Shown in pieces: positions 46,461-54,717 of a stretch of DNA of 64,000 nucleotides (the stretch's first letter is position 1; every line of letters begins with the position of its first letter). A program made the position numbers and the translations under genes. The notes beneath the pieces are model-generated. The model searched no databases. It was given only the letters and a program-made list of their open reading frames with translations, and was not told the origin of the DNA. Source of the stretch: Rhizobium sp. WYJ-E13 (GTDB lineage: Bacteria; Pseudomonadota; Alphaproteobacteria; Rhizobiales; Rhizobiaceae); contig NZ_CP076853.1 of the NCBI RefSeq assembly GCF_018987265.1, positions 1,860,001 to 1,924,000 of the forward strand, read 5' to 3'.

Positions 46461-46628
46461 TCATCCCTTCTTCGCATCCTTGCCGCCATCAGACGTTTTC
46501 GCCTTTCCAGGCGAGCGCAGATTGTCGAAGCTCATATAGTGGTCGGCGTCGGATGTGTTCCATTTGCCACCCAGATAGATGATGGCGATGGCTACGGCGA
46601 AGATGAGCAATACATAAAGCGTATCCAT
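46461..46628 (-). CDS. small single-pass membrane protein, 55 residues
   Basis: The product MDTLYVLLIFAVAIAIIYLG has one hydrophobic segment (residues 4-20) followed by a polar tail (NTSDADHYMSFDNLRS) that is Lys/Asp-rich at the end. The ribosome site is weak. It lies between the TetR stop (13 bases away, convergent) and phnM on the same strand. No family is recognised; topology and composition look genuine rather than random. Confidence 0.5.
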   Translation of the reverse strand: MDTLYVLLIFAVAIAIIYLGGKWNTSDADHYMSFDNLRSPGKAKTSDGGKDAKKG

Positions 46629-46686
46629 ATCCCGGATGTAGCGCGCAACAATCGGTTGGACAGCTCTCGGCGATATGTCCCGGCCA

Positions 46687-47934
46687 TCAGGCGATCGCCA
46701 ACTCGCCGGCGGGTGCGGCGCGATAGGCCTCGCGGCCGCCGACCCAGGTGCGGCGGACGGCGGGTGCAGCACCTTCAGGCCAATCGACCAGCACGAGATC
46801 CGCCCGTTTGCCGATTTCGATCACGCCGCGATCGGAAAGTCCCGAGGCGCGCGCCGGATTGCCCGAGACGAGCGGCCAGAGCGCATGCAGCGGTGCCACG
46901 CCGTCGGCCTTCAGCCTTGCAAGACCGAGCAGCATAGCCGGGTAATAATAGTCAGAAGCGAGAATATCGCAGAGCCCTTCTCGGATCATGTCGGCCGCAC
47001 CGATCGAGGCGAGATGGCTGCCGCCGCGCGTGGCGTTCGGTGCGCCGAAGACGATGAAGTCGCCGGCATCGCGGGCAGCCCGCGCCACCCGCCGGTTCAT
47101 CGGGAATTCGCAGATCCGCGCGCCGCGCTGGCGGAAGAAATCGCGCGTTTCGATCTGGCTGTCGTCATGCGAGAGCATCGGCGCGCCCGAGGCCTTTCCG
47201 AGCGCTGCCACCTCTTCGATCGCATCGGGCACCTGCGGACGGCGTGCCCACATGCTGCGCACCAGCGCCACCATGTCCGCCACCGGGATTTTCGCCCGCT
47301 TGGCGCGTTCCGTCATCTTCTCGGCGAAGGCCGGCGTTTCGGGATCGACGACAGGGAAAGCCGGATCGAGGTCGAAGGGCCGCTCCTGCAGCGGCGTCGA
47401 GGGATGCAGCATCGCCATCGACGTGTGATCGTTGAAGGCAATCGACGGCAGGCGCGGACCGGCAAGCGCCTCGCGAATGAGGTCGACCGCCTCGAAGCAG
47501 AAGGTCTCCCAGCGCAACTGCACGCGATTATCCACCGTCAGCCGGGGCGTGAGCGCATCGAGCGCCCGCACGATGGCGTAACCGGTTTCGACCGAGCGCA
47601 GCCCGGGCTCCCAGCTCAGCGTCAGCGCATGATAGGCCGTCGCGATGCCGTTGGCGGCAAGCTGGCGGTCGGTTTCGAGCAGCGCGGCAGGAACAGGCAA
47701 CATCGTGCCCGGCCGCGGCATGACCTGCCGCTCGAAGGCATCGCCATGAATATCCACGAAAGCGGGGCCGAGCAGGTGGCCGCGCCCATCGACGATGTCC
47801 GCCCCGTCGCGCTGGCCGTCGATATCGGTGATCCGGCCGTCCTCCATACGCACCGAGGCGCGCTCCAGACGATCGCCGAATACAACGGTGGCGCCCTCGA
47901 TGATGACTGCCGGATTGTTCTGCATGGGTCTCAT
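46687..47934 (-). CDS. phnM: PhnM-like alpha-D-ribose 1-methylphosphonate 5-triphosphate diphosphatase
   Basis: The 415-residue amidohydrolase has the PhnM marks FVDIHGDAFERQVMPRPG (metal His pair), LSHDDSQIETRDFFRQRGA, SNP-like VFGAPNATRGGSHL and ILASDYYYPAMLLGL. In the C-P lyase pathway PhnM removes pyrophosphate from the phosphonate intermediate. Here there is no phnGHIJKL cluster, so this may be a stand-alone paralogue acting on another substrate. A second ATG three codons in (47925) could also be the start. Confidence 0.85.
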   Translation of the reverse strand: MRPMQNNPAVIIEGATVVFGDRLERASVRMEDGRITDIDGQRDGADIVDGRGHLLGPAFVDIHGDAFERQVMPRPGTMLPVPAALLETDRQLAANGIATAYHALTLSWEPGLRSVETGYAIVRALDALTPRLTVDNRVQLRWETFCFEAVDLIREALAGPRLPSIAFNDHTSMAMLHPSTPLQERPFDLDPAFPVVDPETPAFAEKMTERAKRAKIPVADMVALVRSMWARRPQVPDAIEEVAALGKASGAPMLSHDDSQIETRDFFRQRGARICEFPMNRRVARAARDAGDFIVFGAPNATRGGSHLASIGAADMIREGLCDILASDYYYPAMLLGLARLKADGVAPLHALWPLVSGNPARASGLSDRGVIEIGKRADLVLVDWPEGAAPAVRRTWVGGREAYRAAPAGELAIA

Positions 47935-48123
47935 TCCAGGAAAAAAGGAGGCGCGGCAGTCGAGTCACCCGACAAGGTGCGCGCCATCAGCAGCTTCTAG
48001 CCAGCGTATATGACAGATTTGCCAACGTCGCTGATAAAACACCTCAAAAAGATCAAACATTTGAATAGCAGACATCAACAGGACGCAATTGGTCGCGGGA
48101 TCGGGCTCTGCTACCAAGAGCCG

Positions 48124-49290
48124 ATGACCACACGCCCGAAAACCTCACTCCTGTTCATCCTGATCGCCAGCGGAACCGTTCTCGGTATTGCCGGGACCGA
48201 TCTGGTGCTGCCGGCTGTCCCGAGCCTGCCGGGGCAGCTTGGAGGAAGCATCGAGGTCGCCCAGCTCGTGCTGGCGGCTTACGCCTTCGGCACGCTGGTC
48301 GGGCTGCTCACCTTCGGCGAACTGGGCGCGCGGTTCGATCCGCGCAAGCTGTTGATCTGGTCGCTTGCCCTGTTCGGGATTGCCTCGCTCGCATCAGCGG
48401 AATCTCCTTCGATCGAATGGCTGATTGCCCTGCGCTTCGCCCAGGGTGCATTCGGCTCCGGTCCCGCCGTTTTTGCGCCCGGTTTCATCCACGGCCTCTA
48501 TCCGCACGACAAGGCCGCGGCCGCCATGGGACGGCTCGGTTCCGTCGAGTCCCTGGCGCCGGCGCTGGCCCCGATTGCCGGAGCCTGGCTCTTGGAATTC
48601 GGAGGCTGGGAGATTTCCTTCGTGCTGCTGGCGGTGCTTTCGGCGCTGATATCGGCAGCCGTTTTCTGGCAGCGCGCCCATTTCCCGCGCCGGCAGGAAA
48701 AGGAAGATCATCACAGCTACCTCGCCATTCTGAAGAATCTGGAATTTCTGAGCTACGCGTCGAGCCAGGCTCTGTCGCTCGGCGCGCTCCTGGTTTTCGT
48801 CTTCGGCCTGCCGGCCGTCCTGACCGGCCCGCTCGACAAGGGCATCGAGGATTTCGTCATCCTGCAGGTCTGCGGCATCGCCAACTTCATTCTGGCCGCG
48901 AATTCTTCCGCGTGGCTGGCGGCAAAATTCGGCACCCTGAGGACGATCCGCGTGGGTACGGCGATCATGCCCTGCGCCTTTCTGGCAATCCTCGCCTACA
49001 CGCTCACAGGCGCAAGCAGCCTTTACGCTCTCGTCCCGCTCTGGGCGATCTTGAATTTCGGCTTCGGCATCCGCGGACCGATCGGCTTTCATCGGGCCAT
49101 ATCGGCTGCCCGCGGCGATCATTCGCGCGCGGCTGCCATCGTCATCGCAGCGATCCTCGGCATAGCGGCACTCGGAACGACCGCCGTCGCCCCCTACATC
49201 TCCGTCGGCCTCTGGCCGCTGGCAATCACCGGCGCCGTGATCTCGACCGTCGCGCTGCTGTCGCTGGTGCCGCTGCGAAGCTTCGATTGA
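48124..49290 (+). CDS. MFS transporter (drug:H+ antiporter type)
   Basis: The 388-residue inner-membrane protein has 12 hydrophobic segments. The first is SLLFILIASGTVLGIAGTDL, a DHA1/Bcr-like start followed by VLPAVPSLPGQLG, and the TM2-TM3 loop contains GARFDPRKLL. These mark Bcr/CflA-like efflux carriers; the substrate is unknown. ATG 48124 is preferred; an extension to 48010 would add a polar, unlikely N-terminus. It is divergent from phnM. Confidence 0.88.
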   Translation: MTTRPKTSLLFILIASGTVLGIAGTDLVLPAVPSLPGQLGGSIEVAQLVLAAYAFGTLVGLLTFGELGARFDPRKLLIWSLALFGIASLASAESPSIEWLIALRFAQGAFGSGPAVFAPGFIHGLYPHDKAAAAMGRLGSVESLAPALAPIAGAWLLEFGGWEISFVLLAVLSALISAAVFWQRAHFPRRQEKEDHHSYLAILKNLEFLSYASSQALSLGALLVFVFGLPAVLTGPLDKGIEDFVILQVCGIANFILAANSSAWLAAKFGTLRTIRVGTAIMPCAFLAILAYTLTGASSLYALVPLWAILNFGFGIRGPIGFHRAISAARGDHSRAAAIVIAAILGIAALGTTAVAPYISVGLWPLAITGAVISTVALLSLVPLRSFD

Positions 49291-49591
49291 AGCCGCCTGC
49301 CAGAGGGGCCAGAAGCGGATATAGGCTTTGTTTGGAGAAATGGCCGATTTGGGGCCGAATGCATGCTGACAGCTTTTGGCGCCAGACAGCGAAAAGCAGC
49401 CGTTAGCAAGAGCCGTTTCCATTGACTGCTCGAACTCTCCCTTTACCGACAAGGAACAGCACAATTTCATAATTGTATTCCCGAGGGTCTGCCCTAACAG
49501 CGACCCCAAGCACGTCGAGACGGATCGAACTGTCCGCTACCCAGCAATGTCAGAGATAACACAGAGAACGCTCGCGACTTATCGATCTAAG
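49291..49591. other. intergenic stretch without recognised genes
   Basis: The 301 bases lie between the MFS and DUF262 genes, which are convergent. Short frames exist on both strands but show no family or ribosome site. No clear terminator hairpin was seen. Confidence 0.4.
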
Positions 49592-51235
49592 TCACTTCTC
49601 ACTTTGGAAAACCGGGTGGATTCGCTCGTCAATCTTTGTCCAAAGCTTCAAGGCACGGGCTGACAGGAAAGCTCCGTAGTCGTCCTCATCGATGCCCATG
49701 CCGTGCCTGTCAATCAGGTGGGTTGCAAGGCTGCCACTCATCGTGCGGTTCGATGCCTCGAATCTCGGAATATAGACCTTTGGTGGTTTGGCGTTGATCT
49801 GGCGCTTGTTGAGATCAGCGCCGATCAGCGTAATGTTGACGACGGAGTTTTCGTTGCCGACCCCACTCGTACGAAGATGATCCTTTGGAAAGAAATGATG
49901 GAAGTTCTTCGACGAGGCGATTTTGAGATAGCTGTTGTCCAGAAGGACGGTTCCATCGTTGTGGAAGTTTCGCGGCTGCTCGAAGGCGAGCAGGCATAGT
50001 ATAGCCTTGCAGAGCGAGTTTCCCGTCGCGAAGTTGGTCCCGATCAGGCCCTCAGCGCCAGTAATGCTGACCGGGATATCCCAGGCGCCCTCGCCGCCGG
50101 CTATGATGTCGTCGATGGCTCGCTTGTCTGCGGCTAGTTTAGATTCGACCGCTGAAGAGTATCGGTAGCCCAGCGACGAACGCCAGAAGAACCTTCTCAT
50201 TTGTAGATGATCGTTACCCGCGGGCTCGTAGCGCTTGATGAAAAACCAATACGCGAATGGAACAATGAGCGAGTCATAAGGTAGCAGTGCGGAAACCGGA
50301 ATACGGTAGGCGGTACGGAAATGGTCCACCGCACTCTTGATCGCGCCGACCGCCTTCGGCCAGGTCTCGATCACCTTGACCTTATCAAGGCCGAGGATTG
50401 TCGAACGCTTGGCTTCGCCTGCCAGCACGAGGGCAAGCAACTGCATCACGGTGGAGGGCGAAACACCGTCGTACCCTACTTCCTCAAGCTCCGTTTGGAC
50501 CTTGCTCCACTCAACCTGCATGTCGAATTTTCTGCTTTCGTCATACGTCTTGGCGACCATGATCTCGAATAGGGTGAGCACCGAACCGCCAGTATTGATG
50601 CGCGTGAAAACTTCGATAGCGCTGTCGATGTCCTCGCGCGTCAGCGTTACCAGGCTGAAGTCGTATGTCGCAAAAGCCTGTTTGAACTTGTCCGCGACAT
50701 CGAGGTCGTCATCGGTGAGGCCGAGTTCCGCGACCAGACGCTTTTCCACGTCGCGGTTCAGCGCGAGAACATCCTTTAGCGAAACACACTTGCTGGCATT
50801 TTCGGGTAGTTCATGAACGACGATCTGAGCATCATCTGGCAGCGTCGGGTCGAGGTTAACGTAGATCTCGGCGAAATCGGTGATTTTTTTCGAGCCGCTG
50901 CGAGGGATTTTTGCTCCTCGATAGGCAGCGAACAGCGAAGTCATGCGCTGCTGTCCGTCAAGAACATACTCAACCTGTCGGTCATCCGGTGTAGGCGGAA
51001 GGGAAATGCTGCCCACTTCCTTAACGTCCGCCATACGCTGGTTAGTTTTCCAAAGGATGAAGGTGCCGATCGGATAACCCTTCACGATACTGTCGAGCAG
51101 CGCTGCGGTCTTCTCGATCGGCCACACGAATTCACGCTGGAATTTCGGGATCTTTATGACGCCCTTTTCGATATCCGAAATGAGGTCCTGATATTTACGG
51201 CTGTCGGGCTTTGGCTGCGGGCGGGGTGTGGTCAT
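49592..51235 (-). CDS. DUF262 domain protein, GmrSD-like restriction factor
   Basis: This 547-residue protein has the DUF262 N-terminal domain with IPKFQREFVWP, YPIGTFILW and LDGQQRMTSLFAAYRG (the ParB-like nucleotide site). Its C-terminal region contains KNFHHFFPKDHL then NSVVNITLIGADLNKRQINA, like the HNH part (DUF1524) of GmrSD and BrxU. Such enzymes cut modified phage DNA. It stands alone, without other defence genes. Its GC content looks lower than its neighbours', which fits acquisition. ATG 51235 lacks a clear ribosome site. Confidence 0.85.
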   Translation of the reverse strand: MTTPRPQPKPDSRKYQDLISDIEKGVIKIPKFQREFVWPIEKTAALLDSIVKGYPIGTFILWKTNQRMADVKEVGSISLPPTPDDRQVEYVLDGQQRMTSLFAAYRGAKIPRSGSKKITDFAEIYVNLDPTLPDDAQIVVHELPENASKCVSLKDVLALNRDVEKRLVAELGLTDDDLDVADKFKQAFATYDFSLVTLTREDIDSAIEVFTRINTGGSVLTLFEIMVAKTYDESRKFDMQVEWSKVQTELEEVGYDGVSPSTVMQLLALVLAGEAKRSTILGLDKVKVIETWPKAVGAIKSAVDHFRTAYRIPVSALLPYDSLIVPFAYWFFIKRYEPAGNDHLQMRRFFWRSSLGYRYSSAVESKLAADKRAIDDIIAGGEGAWDIPVSITGAEGLIGTNFATGNSLCKAILCLLAFEQPRNFHNDGTVLLDNSYLKIASSKNFHHFFPKDHLRTSGVGNENSVVNITLIGADLNKRQINAKPPKVYIPRFEASNRTMSGSLATHLIDRHGMGIDEDDYGAFLSARALKLWTKIDERIHPVFQSEK

Positions 51236-51377
51236 CGATCGTCTGAACCTCGAAATATTAAAGAGCTTTAACCGCGTCTACGCCAGCCGTCCATGCTTCC
51301 GGTGCGAAATGGCTCTGCCAAGCGTCAGAATGGGGCCGTGAGGGGACAGTCCGAATTCGAGCTTTGCGCTCGTCGTC

Positions 51378-53144
51378 TCACTCCCGCCCGGACAGCCGTT
51401 TCAAAGCGTCGATGCCAACCGGGGGAACAGCCTGGAACGGCAGAATATAGGCTCGTTTCGCCAATTTGCGTGTGATCCGGTCGATCTGCACCCGTTCTCC
51501 CGCAAAACGCGACTGCAAAAGCGGGTCATGCGTGCCACTCGCCGCCATGGTCCTGTTGACCACCCAACCGTAAGGCTCGATCTTTGCTCGCCGCAGGTCT
51601 TCCTGCAGCATTGCCGCTTCGGAGACCGGCGTCGTTTCGGGAAGGGAAACGAGGATGACGCGCGTATATTCCGGGTCCTGAAGGCGCATCAGTGGCGTCA
51701 CGATCCGGCCAGGGCCGACCGTCTCCATCTGTCGCGTCATCTGGCGATGATAAGCGCCCGTCGCATCCAGCAGGAGAAGCGTGTGCCCCGTCGGAGCGGT
51801 GTCGATGACCACAAAGGCGTCGCGGGCCTCTGCCACAATCCGTGAGAAGGCGTGGAAGACAGCGACTTCCTCCGTGCAGGGAGATTCGAGGTCTTCCCGG
51901 AGAAGCGCCTTGTCGTCCTCGTCGAGATCGCGTCCGCGCGACGACATGATCTTCTCGATGTAGCGTTTGGTTTCGGCGGCGGGATCAATCCTGTCGACCG
52001 TCAGACCGCGCATATTTCCCTCAACGACAAACGACAGGTGAGCCGCCGGATCAGTAGTCGTCAAATGCACGGCATGGCCGCGTTCGACCAGGCCGACGGC
52101 AAGGGCAGCAGCGACCGTCGTCTTTCCGACGCCGCCCTTTCCCATCACCATCACCAGGCCCTTGCGGCCACCGGCGATCTCGTCAATCAATTTCGCAAGC
52201 GACGGCAGGGTGGTATGGGCGGCTGCCACTGGTTCCTGGACGGTCGACGCCTGCGACTGAGGTGCGAACAAGGCCCGAAGTGCATCAAGACCCACCATGT
52301 CGAAGGGAAGCATCGGAAACTCGTCGCTCGGCAGCCGGGACAGTTCAACCGGCATCGTCGAGAGCGCGGCTTCCTGTGATCGCTCAATCCCGACTGCAAT
52401 CGGATCGTCGCGCTTAGTCGCACGAAACCGCCCATTGATCGCGAGCAGTTGGTTCTTTAGCCCGAGGGCCGCCAGTTCGCCCGACGTGCGTGAAGCCTCG
52501 CGAAGAGCACTCGAGTCCGGACGGACGACCAGGACGATCCGTGTGCGCTTCTCATCTCCCAGGCATGCAAGCGCCTTCTGGAACCGCCCCTCCTGCATCT
52601 TCAGGCCCGAGTGCGGACCCAGGCACGATGCGCCCCTGTCATTACCCTCAAGAAAACCGGTCCATGCCTTTGGAAGACTGAGAAGCCGCAATGTGTGACC
52701 CGTGGGTGCGGTGTCGAAAATGATATGGTCGAACGGCGACATGTCGTCTGCAAGGAGTCCGACAAAGGCATCGAACGCCGCAATCTCTGTCGTGCAGGCT
52801 CCGGAAAGCTGTTCCCGAACCGTGTTCCGTTCGCTCTCGGAAGCGTTGGCTGCCATCTGTGCCAATACACGTTCGCGATAGTCTTCGGCGGCCGCTTCCG
52901 GATTGATGTTCATGGCGTAGAGGCCGGGTACGGATGGGATTGGGGTGGGGGTATCCCGGAGCAGCGTCGCCAGCATTTCGTCCAGATTGGATGCGGGGTC
53001 AGTGCTGACCAGCAGCACCTGCTTTCCGCCGTCGCAAAGCGTGATCGCGCTTGCACAGCTTAGGGACGTCTTGCCGACCCCGCCCTTCCCCGTGAAGAAC
53101 AGGTAGCGCGTCGGGTTGGTCAACATCTGCTGCGTAACGGCCAT
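51378..53144 (-). CDS. arsA: arsenite-stimulated ATPase ArsA
   Basis: The 588-residue protein has two homologous halves, each with a P-loop (GKGGVGKTS at about 19 and GKGGVGKTT at about 335) and a DTAPTGHT signal (about 140 and 445). The three metalloid-binding cysteines of ArsA appear in SGACTTE, GASCLGPH and ESPCTEE. ArsA normally energises the ArsB pump and receives As(III) from ArsD. Neither gene is adjacent: the neighbours are DUF262 and a kinase, and the ars operon begins about 4 kb away without arsB. ATG 53144 gives a standard-length ArsA. Confidence 0.93.
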   Translation of the reverse strand: MAVTQQMLTNPTRYLFFTGKGGVGKTSLSCASAITLCDGGKQVLLVSTDPASNLDEMLATLLRDTPTPIPSVPGLYAMNINPEAAAEDYRERVLAQMAANASESERNTVREQLSGACTTEIAAFDAFVGLLADDMSPFDHIIFDTAPTGHTLRLLSLPKAWTGFLEGNDRGASCLGPHSGLKMQEGRFQKALACLGDEKRTRIVLVVRPDSSALREASRTSGELAALGLKNQLLAINGRFRATKRDDPIAVGIERSQEAALSTMPVELSRLPSDEFPMLPFDMVGLDALRALFAPQSQASTVQEPVAAAHTTLPSLAKLIDEIAGGRKGLVMVMGKGGVGKTTVAAALAVGLVERGHAVHLTTTDPAAHLSFVVEGNMRGLTVDRIDPAAETKRYIEKIMSSRGRDLDEDDKALLREDLESPCTEEVAVFHAFSRIVAEARDAFVVIDTAPTGHTLLLLDATGAYHRQMTRQMETVGPGRIVTPLMRLQDPEYTRVILVSLPETTPVSEAAMLQEDLRRAKIEPYGWVVNRTMAASGTHDPLLQSRFAGERVQIDRITRKLAKRAYILPFQAVPPVGIDALKRLSGRE

Positions 53145-53479
53145 GACGATCTCACTTTCACAAAGGCTTAGATGATCGAGACCGAGCCATCCTTGATCGA
53201 CCTCAATCAATATCGAATGAGGCGTAGCTTTTCTGCGCAGCATTCCGTACGCGAGGGAATGCGAGCGCGTTCACAACATGCTTGACCGCTGATGGGGCAC
53301 CGGCGACGCGGCGCCCCCACGGAGCTATGTCCGCACTCTGGCCTGCGCGATGACGACGTTTCCGACCGAATTGGAGGCGCGAAGCAGTCTTTCAGTGATC
53401 GAACCTTCTATGTCCGCTTCGGGCCGAAAGCAGCAAAGCTCTGCCGCCGCGATCGAACCATATTCCGGCCCACCTCCCC
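53145..53479. other. intergenic stretch with a degenerate repeated motif
   Basis: This holds the ArsA upstream region and the 3' flank of the kinase gene. At 53410-53427 the plus strand reads ATGTCCGCTTCGGGCCGA, whose translation (YVRFGPKA) recurs in non-coding DNA of many rhizobia. A related 18-mer lies at 24398. No credible gene was found. Confidence 0.4.
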
Positions 53480-54010
53480 TCAGCCGGCCGCTCCGCATTT
53501 CGACAGGATATCGTCGACAACGGAGGCGAGCGGCCGCGTGGCGTCAATGCTCGTCGCGTCCTTGGGAGTGTCTTCTTTCGTTGCATACACCCATAAGACC
53601 AGGTCTCGTTCGTCCGGTTTTCCGCCGAACTCGTCTTCAGCCCTGCCGGCAAGCCGCCTCTTCAGCGTCTCCGGATCGACGTCGAGAACGAAGACCCCGT
53701 CGAACAGATCGATGAAGCGATGGAAATTCCGCGAGCCGCCGCAGAAGAAGGAGATCGGGTGGCTTTTATCGGCCACGAGCGATTTGACCTTGTCGAGATG
53801 CCAAATGTGGTGCCTGTGCCGAAAATTTATATCCAGACTATTCTGGCCATGCTGAGAGCTGACAAGCGCCTCGCCCGTCCGGGGGTCGCCCTGATAAGCC
53901 AGTTCACGGTCGCCATGGACGACGTGGTAACCGCGCCGCTGCAGTTCGGTGGCGACCGACGTCTTGCCGGTCCCGGAAACGCCTTCGATCAGATAGTTCC
54001 TGATGCCCAT
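53480..54010 (-). CDS. small P-loop kinase (nucleoside/adenylate kinase-like)
   Basis: The 176-residue protein has a Walker A motif GVSGTGKTS at about residues 10-18. A Walker B-like GVFVLDVDPETLKRRLAGR has the Arg-rich lid that follows in nucleotide and sugar kinases. The physiological substrate is unknown; similar proteins occur singly in many bacteria. ATG 54010 is used rather than TTG 54025. It lies 51 bases downstream of an AbrB-type antitoxin gene on the same strand. Confidence 0.8.
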   Translation of the reverse strand: MGIRNYLIEGVSGTGKTSVATELQRRGYHVVHGDRELAYQGDPRTGEALVSSQHGQNSLDINFRHRHHIWHLDKVKSLVADKSHPISFFCGGSRNFHRFIDLFDGVFVLDVDPETLKRRLAGRAEDEFGGKPDERDLVLWVYATKEDTPKDATSIDATRPLASVVDDILSKCGAAG

Positions 54011-54061
54011 TTCGCTCTCGTTCAATGAACTGCACGCTTTTCAATCATCAAGCTGGAGATA

Positions 54062-54304
54062 TCAACTTGACGGCCCATCACCGCGGGTGAGCGCCATGAT
54101 CGCATCCGTGGTGATGCCCTTCCCGGCATGTCCGCGAAGCTGCTCGAAGCGGCCCGCCGGCTTTTTCCTGTGGGCGCGCGTCAGCATCACGCTGCCATCT
54201 GCCGCCCTGTGAAAGTCGACCCTGCTTCCAGGCGTGATCCCCAGGAGCTCGCGAACCGCTTTCGGGATCGTCACCTGCGCTTTTGCCGTCACCGTCGTGC
54301 TCAT
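54062..54304 (-). CDS. AbrB/MazE/SpoVT-family antitoxin-like DNA-binding protein (no toxin partner)
   Basis: The 80-residue swapped-hairpin protein is TTVTAKAQVTIPKAVRELLG followed by TPGSRVDFHRAADGSVML, a standard AbrB fold; the C-terminal tail (RGHAGKGITTDAIMALTRGD) resembles VapB antitoxins that bind PIN-domain toxins. No VapC gene follows: the next gene is a P-loop kinase. ATG 54304 is used; an upstream ATG nine codons earlier is possible. Confidence 0.85.
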   Translation of the reverse strand: MSTTVTAKAQVTIPKAVRELLGITPGSRVDFHRAADGSVMLTRAHRKKPAGRFEQLRGHAGKGITTDAIMALTRGDGPSS

Positions 54305-54717
54305 GATCGCAATCCCGTAATACCGCCTCACAATCAGGTGTTACTTTTGCCTTCGGTTTCAAATTCGGCTCATCCGCGTGAAGCGGTAGACGATTATCAA
54401 TGACAACCGCTACGCCTGATTGTCTTATTTTCGCCGGAGTGGATATTTTGATCTTCCCGAACGCAGCTCTCTTATACCCGCCTAACACTATCAGGCGATT
54501 GCCGGCCGGAATGGATAAGAGTTTAAAATATTGATTTTTATAAGTTTCACAAACCAGCTCTAGGGTAACGATCAGCATACTCTCACTTCCAACCCGCCAA
54601 AAATTGCTATTTGTCAAATTCAGCAAGTACGGTACGGGAACGCAGAAAAGCAACCTTTCCTTGTGAATTCCTGATTCCACGCGGCGTTTTATTCTATCAG
54701 TTTAAAGGGGGCGAGAC
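54305..54717. other. A/T-rich stretch upstream of the second autotransporter
   Basis: This 413-base gap separates two divergent genes. It is markedly A/T-rich between about 54400 and 54690. An open frame on the minus strand runs through it (54078-54680) but has no family or ribosome site. Promoters for the antitoxin and autotransporter should lie here. Confidence 0.45.

Noticed and set aside
46675..48000. A 441-codon plus-strand frame opposite phnM
   Set aside because: PhnM motifs are clear on the minus strand; the plus frame is Arg/His-rich shadow sequence.
54078..54680. A 200-codon minus-strand frame across the A/T-rich gap before the second autotransporter
   Set aside because: It runs out of frame over the AbrB-type gene, has no ribosome site and no recognisable domain.
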